DNA of 64,000 bases from NCBI RefSeq assembly GCF_002933465.1, contig NZ_PSZE01000006.1, positions 241,055 to 305,054 of the forward strand, read 5' to 3'. The stretch is from Nocardia nova. GTDB taxonomy: Bacteria; Actinomycetota; Actinomycetes; Mycobacteriales; Mycobacteriaceae. A program made the position numbers and the translations under genes. Shown one piece after another: positions 44,409 to 54,000 of this stretch. Numbering within the stretch: position 1 is the first letter of the stretch; every line of letters starts with the position of its first letter. Under the pieces are notes generated by a model. The model was not told the DNA's origin. It worked only from the letters and a program-made list of their open reading frames with translations, and made no database searches.

Positions 44409-45371
44409 TCAGCTGAGGCCGGTCACTTCCTGGGCGATCGCGGCGAGCCGCGTCTGGGCGGCCGAGACGACGCCATGGCGCCTCTTGTGGGCTTCCTCAT
44501 AGGCGACGATCGCGCGGATGTCGGCCGGCTCGGTGAGCTCCTTCACCGCGGCGACGGCTTGGGACACGTTCAGCTCGTCGTAGTCACCGACCGGTAGCTC
44601 GCCGGGTTCGACGACACCTGTGGTGGCACGGATCGAATGCAGGGCATCGGCGGCCGCACCGGCGCCTTCGTGGCGCGTGACCTGCTCGGCGGTTTCCAGC
44701 GCGGCATCCCGCGAGGCCGAGAGGGTCTTGACGGCGACATCACCCGCGTGCGCTCCCCGGGCGAGCAGCTCACCGAGCGCGGGCGGGGTGGTGCGGACGG
44801 TGTCCAGCGCGCGATCCAGGCCGCGAGCCGACCACGTGACGGGCAGGTTGAACAGTTTCACCGCGGTCCCGGTCGCCGCCTGAAGAGCGGTGCGGCGCAA
44901 CGCGGCCGGACCGCCGAGGGCGTCCTCGGCCAGCACGGTGGTCAGCCATTCCACCGTGGCCGAATGCGCGGTGATCAGGCGGTCGGCCAACGTCACGACC
45001 TCGCGTTGCCCCGCGGCGGTCGCCAGAGCCTTGATGTAGCGGGCGCGGTCGAGCAGCTGGTGTTCCAGCGCCAGGTCGCCGAGCAGCGCCTCGTCGAACG
45101 GCTGAGCCTGTTCGGCCATCGCCTTGATGGCAGCGACCGCGCGGCCGAGGAACGGGCCGACCACTTCGGGCACACTGCCCAGATCGCGGATGGCCGCCTC
45201 GATGGCCTCGGCGCGGGCGCGGCCTTTGTCGGCGTTCTCGGACAGCTCCGTGCGAACCGCCTCGGTTCGAGCCTGAGCGATCCGGGTCTCGGCCACCTGG
45301 ATCTCGGTGTTGGTCAACGTCAGCACAGCTCGCAGCTGAGCCCGCAAAGTGGAGGTATCGGGAGTGCTCAT
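44409..45371 (-). CDS. ferritin-like/all-helical protein of unknown function
   Basis: 320 residues; ATG 45371 with GAAGGACGAG upstream. Almost entirely helical. The middle part (about 80-165) has ferritin-like features (EHQLLDRARYIKALA, LADRLITAHSATVEWLTTVL) reminiscent of DUF892-type bundles, but a complete diiron set is not evident. The C-terminal part (about 265-320) is a separate helical unit (VSQAVAAVKELTEPADIRAI) rich in Ala and Glu. Mycobacterial homologues are annotated only as hypothetical or stress-related. Monocistronic. Confidence 0.7.
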   Translation of the reverse strand: MSTPDTSTLRAQLRAVLTLTNTEIQVAETRIAQARTEAVRTELSENADKGRARAEAIEAAIRDLGSVPEVVGPFLGRAVAAIKAMAEQAQPFDEALLGDLALEHQLLDRARYIKALATAAGQREVVTLADRLITAHSATVEWLTTVLAEDALGGPAALRRTALQAATGTAVKLFNLPVTWSARGLDRALDTVRTTPPALGELLARGAHAGDVAVKTLSASRDAALETAEQVTRHEGAGAAADALHSIRATTGVVEPGELPVGDYDELNVSQAVAAVKELTEPADIRAIVAYEEAHKRRHGVVSAAQTRLAAIAQEVTGLS

Positions 45372-45529
45372 GCGAATCTCGTCCTTCGGCGTATAGACGG
45401 CAGCAGGTCGGGGCGCAACGTTGCACCATAGTCTGCGACTACCCGGCATTACCGACGATTAACATGGTCGCCGACCGCGCGATCGCGGCACGGGGCAGTC
45501 GTGGATCGGCCGGTGTGGTCCTGATCCAG

Positions 45530-46438
45530 TCAGCCGAGATAGGTCGATTCGAGCACGAGATCCTCGAGAATTTTCTGGTACTCGGCATGCGTCCGATGCT
45601 CTCGGGTTTTCCACCGGGTGCCCTCATGGCGACGCATGAACGCTCGATACTCCGGGGCGCCAGGGTATTTCACGTTGTCCGCCACGACGACCGAGCCGGG
45701 ACGCAGCCAGGCCCGATCCATAATCCGGTGGAGATCGGGAAGATATTCGTCCTTCTCGTGGTCGAGGAAGGCGAAATCCAGTGTTCCGGGCGAGAACTCG
45801 TGATCGTCGGCCAGCACCCGGAGCGTCTTCCCATCGTCGCCCAAGGTGCCGACGATGACGACGATCCGTTCGCTGACACCCGCGTGATCCCAGATCCGCT
45901 GGGCGACAGCGGCATTCGCCGCGTTGAACTCGATCGAGTACAGCACGGCATCGGCCGGCATGACCCGCGCGATGCGCAATGCGCTGTACCCGCAATAGGT
46001 TCCGAGCTCCAGCAGGCGGCGCGGCTGCGCGGCGGCGACGGCCCGGTCGAGGATCCGGCCCTTCTCGTCCCCGATGTTGATCAGATAACTCTTGGTGTAG
46101 CAGAACTCGTCGATCACCCGGATGACGTCGTCGATGTCGCCTTTTCGCGCATGCGCGCACACATAGTCGGCCAGCGCCTGTTCCCGGCCGTCGCCGACCT
46201 GCCAGGTGGCGCCCATATGCCGGAGGCCGAACAGAAACCGCACATACGACCATCGCAGGAACATCACCGGTTTGCCCACGCTCTCGTTGGCGGCGATCGC
46301 CAACGCGATCGCAGCGACGGCGGCCAGGGCCCACCGCGGGAGACGGAGTCCGAACACAGCCGGCCGGCGCGTGGCCAGCAGAATCGAGGAAACAACCGAC
46401 ACCGCGGATGCCACGATCGCAGCGGAGTGCTTGCTCAT
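45530..46438 (-). CDS. membrane-anchored catechol O-methyltransferase-like enzyme
   Basis: 302 residues, ATG 46438 overlapping the NRPS stop by four bases. Two N-terminal hydrophobic segments (about 5-22 and 32-50) suggest a membrane anchor. The rest is COMT-like: TKSYLINIGDEKGRILD, SAM loop LELGTYCGYSALRIA, acidic IEFNAANAAVA and the metal/catechol motif FLDHEKDEYLPDL; VVADNVKYPGAPEY follows. COMTs methylate vicinal diphenols using SAM and Mg. Following an aromatic hydroxylase and a tyrosine-like NRPS, it probably methylates a catechol made from tyrosine (inference). Confidence 0.92.
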   Translation of the reverse strand: MSKHSAAIVASAVSVVSSILLATRRPAVFGLRLPRWALAAVAAIALAIAANESVGKPVMFLRWSYVRFLFGLRHMGATWQVGDGREQALADYVCAHARKGDIDDVIRVIDEFCYTKSYLINIGDEKGRILDRAVAAAQPRRLLELGTYCGYSALRIARVMPADAVLYSIEFNAANAAVAQRIWDHAGVSERIVVIVGTLGDDGKTLRVLADDHEFSPGTLDFAFLDHEKDEYLPDLHRIMDRAWLRPGSVVVADNVKYPGAPEYRAFMRRHEGTRWKTREHRTHAEYQKILEDLVLESTYLG

Positions 46439-49400
46439 CTGTTCTTCCCTTCGCCGTGCCGATGCAGTTCGGCCTCCAGGATCGGCCCGATGACCGAGAG
46501 CGCCTCGGGGTTGGTCATCTGGGCGTGGGTGACGTCGACGCGGTGTTGTGTGATCTGCCCGGACACGAAGGGCCGCCACATCTCGCCGGTCAGTTCGCCG
46601 GTGAGGCCTTCGGTCGCCGAGAAATACAGCAGATCGCCGTCGTAGCATGCCGGCCGGTAGCTCGTGGACATGGCGACACTGTCCACATATCCCTGGTGCA
46701 GCCGTTCGAGGTGCTCACGGGTCAACCCGCGACCGGGGCCGGGGCTGTCGGCGAGTACCTCCACAGCCTCGTCCAGGGTGAGCGGCCGCGTGTCGGGAGT
46801 GGCCGACTCGTTGCCCTGCAGGTGGGTGACCAGATCCCGGACGGTGGGCGGCTCCGGCTGGGGCGCACCCTCGCCGAATGCCACGCTGTCGAACATCACG
46901 AGCAATCCCACAGCATGCCCCCGGGCGCGCAGCCGGACGGCGAGCGCGTGCGCGAGTTGCCCGCCCAGGGACCAGCCGAGCAGGTGGTAGGGGCCCTCCG
47001 GCTGGATGCGCGTGAGTTCGCGCAGATACACCTCGGCGAGCTCGTCGACGGTGTGGTACCTCCGCGACTGCCCGGAAACGGCCGGAGACTGCAGCCCGTA
47101 GACGGGCCGGTCGGTGACGTACCGCAGCAGGCCCGAATAGCACCACGAGAGCGGAACAGCGGAATGCACGCAGATCAGCGGCGTCCCGGAACCGCTGCCA
47201 CGCAACGGAAGAACCGGCTCCAGCGCCGAACCGCCGACCGCCACGTCGCTGTTCCCGCCGGCCGCCGTGGCTTCGATGGCGGCGGCCAAGGTGTGTACCG
47301 TCGGGGTGAACAGCGAGGAGATCGTCACCGTCGTGCCGGTCCGCTCGGATAGTTGCCGGCACAGCTCGACGCCGAGCAACGAGTTGCCGCCGAGTTCGAA
47401 GAAGTTGTCGTCCAGGCCGACCCGAGATTGCCCGGTGACCTCGGCGATCGTCTCCGCCACCGTGCGCTCGATCGGCGATGTCGGCGCGCGGAAGGCCGGG
47501 CGCGGCAGCGTCTGTGGATCCGGCAATGCGGACCGATCGGTCTTACCGCTGCTCGGATTGATCGGTATCTCGGGCAGCGGCACCAGCATCGCCGGAATCA
47601 TGCCGGGCGGCAGCACAGTTCGTAACCGCGCCAAGACGGCGGTGCGGTCGAAGTGTTGCTTCGCGGCCGCCGTGGGGACGACATAGCCGATCAGCCGATC
47701 GCCGAGCGCCTCGGATGTCCACACCCGCACCACGGCCTGATCGACCGTCTCGTCCGCGGCCAGTGCGCGCTCCACCTCGGACGGCTCGATGCGCTGCCCC
47801 CGCAGCGAGATCTGAACATCACCGCGGCCGAGGTACTCGAGCGTCCCGTCGGGTTGTTCGCGGACCATGTCACCGGTGCGATACATCCGAGTTCCGGGCT
47901 CTCCGTAGGGATTCGCCACGAAACTCTGCGCGGTGATTCCGGGCCGCCCGAGATACCCGCGCGCCAATGCGTCCCCGGCGAGATACAGTTCGCCGCGGGC
48001 GCCGCGCGGCGCCGGCCGCAGCCGGGCGTCCAGTACCGGAGTCTGCACGCCGGGCAGTCCGCGCCCGATCGTGATCGGCGCGTTCGGGTCGAGCGGCTCG
48101 GTCTGGGTCACCACGACGGTGGCCTCGGTGGGGCCGTAGGAGTTGAACATCGGGAGCCGGCCCGCCCAGCGTTCGGCCAGCGCGGGCGGGCATTTGTCAC
48201 CGCCCACCGTCACCGTCCGCAGTGCCGGCAATCGATCCGGGTCGAGCGTTGCCAGAATGGCCGGTGTGACCACCAGATGGGTGACGCCCTCGTCCTCCAT
48301 AACCTGCGAAAGTCGCTGTCCCGCAATGATGTCCGGCGCGAGAGCGATGAGCTTCGCCCCGGGCGTGAACGCGGAGAGATATTCGAGCATCGACGCGTCG
48401 CAGAACGGTGAATGTGCCTGCAGCACCACCGAGTCCCTGCCGATGCGGTTACGGATGCGCAGATCGTCGGCCAATGTCGCCAGGCCTTCGTGGGTGCTCA
48501 GCACCCCCTTGGGTTCACCGGTCGATCCGGAGGTATAGATCAGGTAGGACGGGTGAGCAGCCAGCAGCGGTCGTATCCGATCCGCATCGGTCACCGCGGC
48601 GGTCGACCGGGATGCGGCCGCGCGGGCGAACTCGCCGCCGTCGAGCAGCAACCAGTCGACCGTCGTGTTCTCCAGGGGTGTGCGCCACTCGGCGAGGGTG
48701 ATGCCCAGCGCCGCATCGGAATCGGCGATCAGCTTCGATACGCGCGCCGGCGGATCGGTGGGATTGACCGGGAAGAACACCGCGCCGGCCCGGGCGACGG
48801 CCCACAGCGCCATGACCGATTCCACCGACCGGGACAACGCCACCGCCACAACGACTTCCGGCCCGGCTCCGTGCGCGATCAGCTCGCGCGCCCACTGCGC
48901 GGTCGTCTCGTCGAGTTCACGATAGGTCACCGATCGGTCCGGCCCGCTCAGCGCGATCCGTTCACCGGCATCGATTCCGCCCGCGAGCAATTCCGGCAGC
49001 AACCGCTGGTGCTGCCGCTGCCTCGGGGCCGCGATCGTGTGGGTACCGGTGACGGCCGCGAACACCTTGTCCGTATCGTCGGCCCACAGGAATCGGGCCA
49101 GGCAGTCCATGAACTGCTGCCGATACCCCGCTACCTCGTCTGCCCGATACAGCTCCGGGTTGGCATGGAAGTCGACGACGAACGGCTCGGCGCCGAAGCG
49201 GTAGCAGCTGATCGCCATATCCTCCACCGGCCCGGCCGAAAGCAGTTGCGTCCGAGCGCGAACGGCGCCGAAGTCGATACTGTCGGGCAGGCTGAGGACG
49301 TTGATCAGCGGACCGTAGCCGTGGCGACCGGCCCGGCCCACGCCGTGGTCACGGAGCAGGTCTTCGTGCCGATACAACTGGTGGCGCAACGCGCCGATCA

Positions 49401-50385
49401 TGCTCAGGCGCACCTGGCGGAGGAGGTCGCCGATCGTGCTCTCGGCCACGCCCCGCACCCGCAGCGGCACCACGTTCGAGACCATCCCTGCCGACCGCCG
49501 CAGCGCTCCCGTGGTGCGACCGGCGACGGGCAGCGACACCGTGACATCGGTATCACCGGTCATCTGCGCGAGAAAGGCGGTCACCGCCGCGACCAGCACC
49601 TCGGCCATGCCCGTGCCGTACCGGCGGGCTGCGGCATCGAGCCGTGCCATGAGCTCCGCATCGACAGTCGCGTGCGCGATATGGGGCCGTGCCGAGGGCG
49701 CCGCGTACCGCTCACTGAGGCGGGTGACGTGATCGAGGCCGGCCAGCTCCTTGCCCCAGTACTCGCGGTCGGCGGCGAACCGCGACGAGGACCGATACCG
49801 CTGCTCGGCCGCCACGATCTCGGTCAGCGACACCGCCCGGCACGGTGCCGGGGGCCGCCCTTCGGTTGCGGCGGAATGCAATTCGGCCGTTCGCTGCAAC
49901 ACCTGAGCAGCGCCGAAGCCGTCGACGGCGAGGTGGTGGCTGCGCGCATAGCAGCGATAACGGCCGGGGCCGAGAGTGAACAGCACCGTCTTCGTGACGT
50001 CGGCACCGGTCAGGTCGATGCCCCGATGAAGGTCCCGGCTCATCCACTCGTGGGCGGCGCGTTCGGGATCGGGATGATCACTCAGGTCTACGCAGTCGAA
50101 TTCGGCGTCGAGTTCGTGGTCGAGATATTGGCGTGGTCGGCCACCGACGATGGCGAATCGCACATGCGGCGACTGCAATTCGCGCGCCGCGCGGCGGGCG
50201 CACTGCTGGAGCAGTTCCAGATCGAGTTCGCCCTGCACATCGGTGTATTGGGAGATGGAGAACGGAACCGAGGGATGTAATTGCTGGGCCAGCCACAGTT
50301 CCGACTGCGCTACCGACAATTCGAAGAAGTCCGTGTCCGGAGTCACGCCCTCGTGACGACGCGTGGTACTCGTGAGGTCTACCAC
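46435..50385 (-). CDS. single-module NRPS: C - A - PCP - TE
   Basis: 1316 residues; GTG 50385 with TAAGGAAT upstream. The condensation domain has the intact HHLAVDG motif (150-156). The A domain has IYTSGSTGEPKG and a pocket that reads D-A-L-V-T-G-S-V-V, one step from the published tyrosine code DALVTGAVVK. PCP serine near 1002 (GGNSLL). The type I thioesterase has Ser1139 (GWSLGG), Asp1166 and His1287. One complete module with C and TE but no partner would join an acyl or aminoacyl donor to one aromatic amino acid, or make a dimer, then release it. Embedded between an aromatic hydroxylase and a COMT in one operon. Confidence 0.95.
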   Translation of the reverse strand: MVDLTSTTRRHEGVTPDTDFFELSVAQSELWLAQQLHPSVPFSISQYTDVQGELDLELLQQCARRAARELQSPHVRFAIVGGRPRQYLDHELDAEFDCVDLSDHPDPERAAHEWMSRDLHRGIDLTGADVTKTVLFTLGPGRYRCYARSHHLAVDGFGAAQVLQRTAELHSAATEGRPPAPCRAVSLTEIVAAEQRYRSSSRFAADREYWGKELAGLDHVTRLSERYAAPSARPHIAHATVDAELMARLDAAARRYGTGMAEVLVAAVTAFLAQMTGDTDVTVSLPVAGRTTGALRRSAGMVSNVVPLRVRGVAESTIGDLLRQVRLSMIGALRHQLYRHEDLLRDHGVGRAGRHGYGPLINVLSLPDSIDFGAVRARTQLLSAGPVEDMAISCYRFGAEPFVVDFHANPELYRADEVAGYRQQFMDCLARFLWADDTDKVFAAVTGTHTIAAPRQRQHQRLLPELLAGGIDAGERIALSGPDRSVTYRELDETTAQWARELIAHGAGPEVVVAVALSRSVESVMALWAVARAGAVFFPVNPTDPPARVSKLIADSDAALGITLAEWRTPLENTTVDWLLLDGGEFARAAASRSTAAVTDADRIRPLLAAHPSYLIYTSGSTGEPKGVLSTHEGLATLADDLRIRNRIGRDSVVLQAHSPFCDASMLEYLSAFTPGAKLIALAPDIIAGQRLSQVMEDEGVTHLVVTPAILATLDPDRLPALRTVTVGGDKCPPALAERWAGRLPMFNSYGPTEATVVVTQTEPLDPNAPITIGRGLPGVQTPVLDARLRPAPRGARGELYLAGDALARGYLGRPGITAQSFVANPYGEPGTRMYRTGDMVREQPDGTLEYLGRGDVQISLRGQRIEPSEVERALAADETVDQAVVRVWTSEALGDRLIGYVVPTAAAKQHFDRTAVLARLRTVLPPGMIPAMLVPLPEIPINPSSGKTDRSALPDPQTLPRPAFRAPTSPIERTVAETIAEVTGQSRVGLDDNFFELGGNSLLGVELCRQLSERTGTTVTISSLFTPTVHTLAAAIEATAAGGNSDVAVGGSALEPVLPLRGSGSGTPLICVHSAVPLSWCYSGLLRYVTDRPVYGLQSPAVSGQSRRYHTVDELAEVYLRELTRIQPEGPYHLLGWSLGGQLAHALAVRLRARGHAVGLLVMFDSVAFGEGAPQPEPPTVRDLVTHLQGNESATPDTRPLTLDEAVEVLADSPGPGRGLTREHLERLHQGYVDSVAMSTSYRPACYDGDLLYFSATEGLTGELTGEMWRPFVSGQITQHRVDVTHAQMTNPEALSVIGPILEAELHRHGEGKNR

Positions 50386-50447
50386 CGCAATTCCTTATTT
50401 CTCGACGGCGAGGATATCAGCGAAAGTGATTGTGCGAGAAGGCGACA

Positions 50448-51212
50448 TCACGAACCGACCCTCGACCGGAGGAAGCCCTCGACTTCTGCCGTCATCCGGT
50501 CGACCGAATCGGCGACGAACAGGAGGGGCTGGCAAATGCTGTCGTCGATATCGCTGGTGAGTATGTCCTCGATCCGGAACTCTCGCAGATCCGCCTGCAC
50601 GAAGGACTCCATCTCCGTGACCGACGACAGAATCGCGGCGCCGTACGCGCGCGGATGACCTTTTTCGGCGACCACGCCTACCTCCAGGGTGAACCAGAAC
50701 AACCGCGCGATCGCGGCCCGCTCCTCGTCGGAGGTGGCGCGGAGGGCGGCGCGGCCGAAGCAGCGGTACAGTTCCGCGAATTCCGGATCGGCGAGTATGA
50801 CCGCATGCCCGACCAATTCGTGGATGACATCGGGATCGGGCGAGAACGATTGTTCTGTCACCGGCCGCACGTCCGGGGTCGCGTGCAGGATGCCGTCGGC
50901 CATGGGGCCGTAGAACAGGCGGCCCGGCTGGCTTCCGATCGCCGGTGCGAGCTCGAAGCCGGTCAGGGATCGAAGCGTGCGCGAGACCTCGTTCATCTGC
51001 GGTACCCGGTCGGCGGGCAGCTGAACGATGCGAGCGGCGGCACGATAGTCCGTGCATCCCAGTTCCTCGTGCATGGCGCGAAGTGTCGCGAAAACCCTCG
51101 ACCACAGCGCGTCTTCGTCACTGCTGTAGACGAATTCGGGCAACGGCTGCCCGGGGCGGCATGCGCGGGCGACGCGCTCACGCTCGGAACGAACGTCGAG
51201 ACCAACCGTCAT
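50448..51212 (-). CDS. tetrahydropterin-dependent aromatic amino-acid hydroxylase
   Basis: 254 residues; ATG 51212 preferred because GAGGAGAGG lies ten bases upstream (TTG 51221 is too close to it). Bacterial phenylalanine-4-hydroxylase type: iron ligands in PDVIHELVGHAVIL and the glutamate in FWFTLEVGVV; AYGAAILSSVTEMES follows. It lacks regulatory ACT domains. First gene of an operon with the NRPS (62-bp gap) and COMT, so it may supply Tyr, meta-Tyr or DOPA for that pathway instead of serving catabolism (inference). Regiochemistry cannot be read from the sequence. Confidence 0.93.
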   Translation of the reverse strand: MTVGLDVRSERERVARACRPGQPLPEFVYSSDEDALWSRVFATLRAMHEELGCTDYRAAARIVQLPADRVPQMNEVSRTLRSLTGFELAPAIGSQPGRLFYGPMADGILHATPDVRPVTEQSFSPDPDVIHELVGHAVILADPEFAELYRCFGRAALRATSDEERAAIARLFWFTLEVGVVAEKGHPRAYGAAILSSVTEMESFVQADLREFRIEDILTSDIDDSICQPLLFVADSVDRMTAEVEGFLRSRVGS

Positions 51213-51512
51213 CGCAATCAATCCTCTCCTCGAGTTGCCTAAAGTGCGCAGGTCATCACCACTCGGAATCGATCAGCGCTGACAATAGGTGCGTTCTGTG
51301 TCCGCGAGTACCCCCGGCTATTTCCTGCAAACAAATCGGCGAAGCCGGCGAGGGCAAAGCAGAAGGCGGCTTCCTGCAATACATTTCGGGGAACATTCGG
51401 TGAAGATTCCTGGCCGTCCGCGGATCTCCGCGAAAAGTGAAACGAAGTATCCGGCAAGCGAGGGATTCCCTGCCCGGTCTGTCGCTTTTCTCCCGAAATA
51501 TCCATAGCGCCT

Positions 51513-51712
51513 TCACCAATGTTCAGGCGCCGATCGCCGCCGCGAACATCGGCCACGAATTGTGCAGGGCGTCTTGCCGATATCCCCATGCATGAGTTCC
51601 CGTCGGCCGGACGGATCACCGCCGGCCGACGCGGTCCCCACGGTCGTCGTCGAGACGAGCAGGACGAAGACCCCGGCGAGCCACCGTAAACCCCCTGCGG
51701 CAGGTTCGGCAT
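51513..51712 (-). pseudogene. small secreted-protein gene broken at a G5 tract
   Basis: ATG 51712 follows GCGGAGGGG and opens MPNLPQG; one extra G in the run at 51691-51695 would continue into a classic signal peptide (LRWLAGVFVLLVSTTTVGTA then SAGG). Farther on, the best-composed frame (THAWGYRQDALHNSWPMFAA) is shifted again. As sequenced it encodes no coherent product. It lies 300 bp upstream of the hydroxylase gene on the same strand. The rest of 51213-52080 shows nothing I can identify. Confidence 0.45.
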
Positions 51713-52190
51713 CGGCCCCTCCGCTCTTCTCCGGCGAACAACGGTAATCAAGCAAGCTACTACAGGGAGAGGGGCGAACTCCGGGTTTGCCGCTACATTG
51801 CTGAGCGAGTCTTCGGTCGCTGCGGTCGGCGGACGCCGCGGGTGGAGTCCCCCCGTAAGGTCGGCGCAGGCGTCCCACAGCTCGGCCGCGGCGTCGACGT
51901 CGGTCATATGGGCATGGGGTGTTTCGCGGTGCCGGCGCCGCATGCCCGGCGATCCAATTCGAAACCGGCCATCATCCGCGCCGGTTTCGATCGCCCGTAG
52001 GTGCCGATATCGATGGTGCGCCTCGGCGTCGAATTCTGCGGGCGGGCGGGCGATTCCGGCGGCAGATCTCGCGCGCGGGTATGGTCACCGCGTTGGTGAC
52101 CACGGCGATCGGAACAACGCTCGTGGTACGAGCGGGATCGAGCCCGCCGATGCGCGTGAACCAGGCGCAGGCGCACTCCGGTGAGCCACG

Positions 52191-53108
52191 GTGCAGACTC
52201 TCGACTTCGGCGCTGTCCCCGGCGAAACCGGTGCGGTGAACCCGAGCGCGATTTCCGACGCATCGAGCGAGATCTCCGTACCTGGCGACGGGACGGGCGG
52301 TACCGACGCCACCGTCGATTCCGGGATCGCGCCACCGGCCGTGGATTTCACCGATGCCGGTACCGGCCAGGCCACTGCGACAGAATCCACGACGGCCACG
52401 ACGACGGATACCTCGGCGCCGACCTCGATGGCCGTGTCGGTCGGCACGAGTTTCTCTGCCACAGCCAGTCTTTCGATCCAGATCATGCCCAGTGTGCCGG
52501 ATTCGGACCCGCCCCTCCCACCACCACTATCCAGGGCGCCTACGACTCCTGTGGAGACAACGACGGTGACGATAACTGCCGATCCGAGTACAACCCTGCC
52601 GACCACGACGGCACCGACCGGCAACCTGCCGACCACGCCGCCGGCGGCACCGACCGACACGACGACGACATCCACGGGTACGACAACCAAGAACCTCGCC
52701 GGCGACGAAACCTCCGATGCCGAGGAAGTCGACGCATCCGACGACTCCGTCGATCGCACATCCGCCGACCACATCACCGAAGCCCGCAGCGGGATAGGCG
52801 GTCACGCGACCGGGGAGTTCACTCGCTCGAGCATCGGTGGTTGTCGTCAGATCCCCCCCGCGCCTATGCCGGCGGATGGGCCTGCGGCTGCCAGTCGTAG
52901 ACGACCGTGGTGCGCAGGACGATGTCCTGCAGCGAATACCGGCGCGAATCGACCACCACCCAGAACAATCCGAGCGCGAACATCACACAGAACACCGCCC
53001 GCACCAGAGCCCGCGGCCATCCCACGAGTTCGCCGTCGCGGGTCACCATCCGCAGCCCCATCATCACGGCGCCGACGGTGCGACCGCTCACGGCCCAGCA
53101 TCCGGTGA
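52191..53108 (+). CDS. Thr/Pro/Ala-rich frame, possible broken surface-protein gene
   Basis: The first 210 codons have mucin-like composition (TTTVTITADPSTTLPTTTAP, TTTTSTGTTTKN) that is unusual for a chance frame. The C-terminal third overlaps the minus-strand RDD gene in antisense and is probably not real. A possible signal peptide (MVTALVTTAIGTTLVVRAGS, ATG 52081) lies just upstream in another frame, so the gene may be frameshifted. Low confidence; the opposite-strand frame is equally long. Confidence 0.25.
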   Translation: MQTLDFGAVPGETGAVNPSAISDASSEISVPGDGTGGTDATVDSGIAPPAVDFTDAGTGQATATESTTATTTDTSAPTSMAVSVGTSFSATASLSIQIMPSVPDSDPPLPPPLSRAPTTPVETTTVTITADPSTTLPTTTAPTGNLPTTPPAAPTDTTTTSTGTTTKNLAGDETSDAEEVDASDDSVDRTSADHITEARSGIGGHATGEFTRSSIGGCRQIPPAPMPADGPAAASRRRPWCAGRCPAANTGANRPPPRTIRARTSHRTPPAPEPAAIPRVRRRGSPSAAPSSRRRRCDRSRPSIR

Positions 53109-53316
53109 GGTACAGCACCGACACCACGATGAATATGCCTGTCGACATCACCGCACCGGCGTCCGGCCACGTGAAATCCTGCGGTGAGAACAGCAGTCGA
53201 GCGAACGCCAGGCACAGGTAGATCGCGGCGATGATCGCCACGACGACGGCGACGTCGACCCCTGATGCGATCGAACGCGTCACGATGCCGGCCGGATGGT
53301 GCGCAGGGGCACTCAC
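52864..53316 (-). CDS. RDD-family membrane protein
   Basis: 150 residues, GTG 53316. RDD topology: a first helix after the entry segment (IVTRSIASGVDVAVVVAIIA), a second helix (MSTGIFIVVSVLYLTGCW), the loop SGRTVGAVMMGLRMV, and a third hydrophobic segment, ending LQDIVLRTTVVYDW. Function of RDD proteins is mostly unknown; some are Na+/H+ antiporters. The GTG overlaps the stop of the upstream gene, so the two are coupled. Confidence 0.88.
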   Translation of the reverse strand: MSAPAHHPAGIVTRSIASGVDVAVVVAIIAAIYLCLAFARLLFSPQDFTWPDAGAVMSTGIFIVVSVLYLTGCWAVSGRTVGAVMMGLRMVTRDGELVGWPRALVRAVFCVMFALGLFWVVVDSRRYSLQDIVLRTTVVYDWQPQAHPPA

Positions 53317-53834
53317 TCCGCGCCCGATTCGGACGGTGCTCGCCGGAGCAACTTCCCGACGAACCCCGCGACGGCATCGTCCGCACGCATCCCCTGGCTT
53401 CGGATGCCGAGAACTGCCTCCGCGGACATCGAGTCGGTGGATTCGCGGATGATTCGAGGTAGATCGACGCCCTCGATCACGGTGTCGGCCAGCCCGACCA
53501 GATCGACCCGTCCGATGATCTTGTCGACATCGATCCGTTCTGCCACCGCGTCGAGATCCACGTTGTCGACGACGATCTCCGTGAGGTCGACAGCGCCGAC
53601 CGCGGTCCGCACGATCCTGCCGATCACCGCACGCAGCACCCGTTCGGTGAGGTCGTCGGCGGCGTCCAAAGTCTCGGCGCCCCGCTGTTCGAGTTTCGCG
53701 AGCACCGGCTCGATGCCCGGCATCCGTCGTGCGACGCCGAACCCGAACCCCAGCATGCGCCCAGCAGCTCCGCCGACTCTCGCGGCGGCTCCCGCCACCA
53801 GGTTCACCGGCCTCGAGATCGGGGTGCCGTCCAC
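53313..53834 (-). CDS. amphipathic helical protein coupled to an RDD protein
   Basis: 173 residues, GTG 53834. After a glycine/alanine-rich start, it contains repeated VD-rich segments (DLTEIVVDNVDLDAVAERID, then VDKIIGRVDLVGL and VIEGVDLPRIIRES), a left-handed pattern of short amphipathic units seen in Asp/Val-repeat proteins found beside RDD genes in nocardiae and mycobacteria. It overlaps the RDD start by four bases, so the two probably act together at the membrane. Function unknown. Confidence 0.78.
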   Translation of the reverse strand: MDGTPISRPVNLVAGAAARVGGAAGRMLGFGFGVARRMPGIEPVLAKLEQRGAETLDAADDLTERVLRAVIGRIVRTAVGAVDLTEIVVDNVDLDAVAERIDVDKIIGRVDLVGLADTVIEGVDLPRIIRESTDSMSAEAVLGIRSQGMRADDAVAGFVGKLLRRAPSESGAE

Positions 53835-53975
53835 ATCACCATCAAACTCGCTCGATACCGCTCGGGCATGCCTTTCGAGTTATTCGGTTGCCGGACACCG
53901 GCCGAGCTCGGCCGAGAAGGCAGGTGGCCCTCCCTCAGCCACCGCAATGCTCGTGCAGTGCCGAGCAACAAAAAA

Positions 53976-53997
53976 GCCGCAGGCGATAACCTGCGGC
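53976..53997 (-). terminator. intrinsic terminator reading leftward
   Basis: Perfect 8-bp stem gccgcagg/cctgcggc with a 6-base loop; on the minus strand it is followed by six T. It would stop transcripts from the toxin-antitoxin operon to the right. Confidence 0.85.
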
Positions 53998-54000
53998 TCG

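Noticed and set aside
51239..52190. Several overlapping frames of 60-230 codons on both strands
   Set aside because: Composition is Arg/Pro/Ser-rich, without ribosome sites or family motifs; only the signal-peptide-bearing frame at 51513-51712 was kept, as a broken gene.
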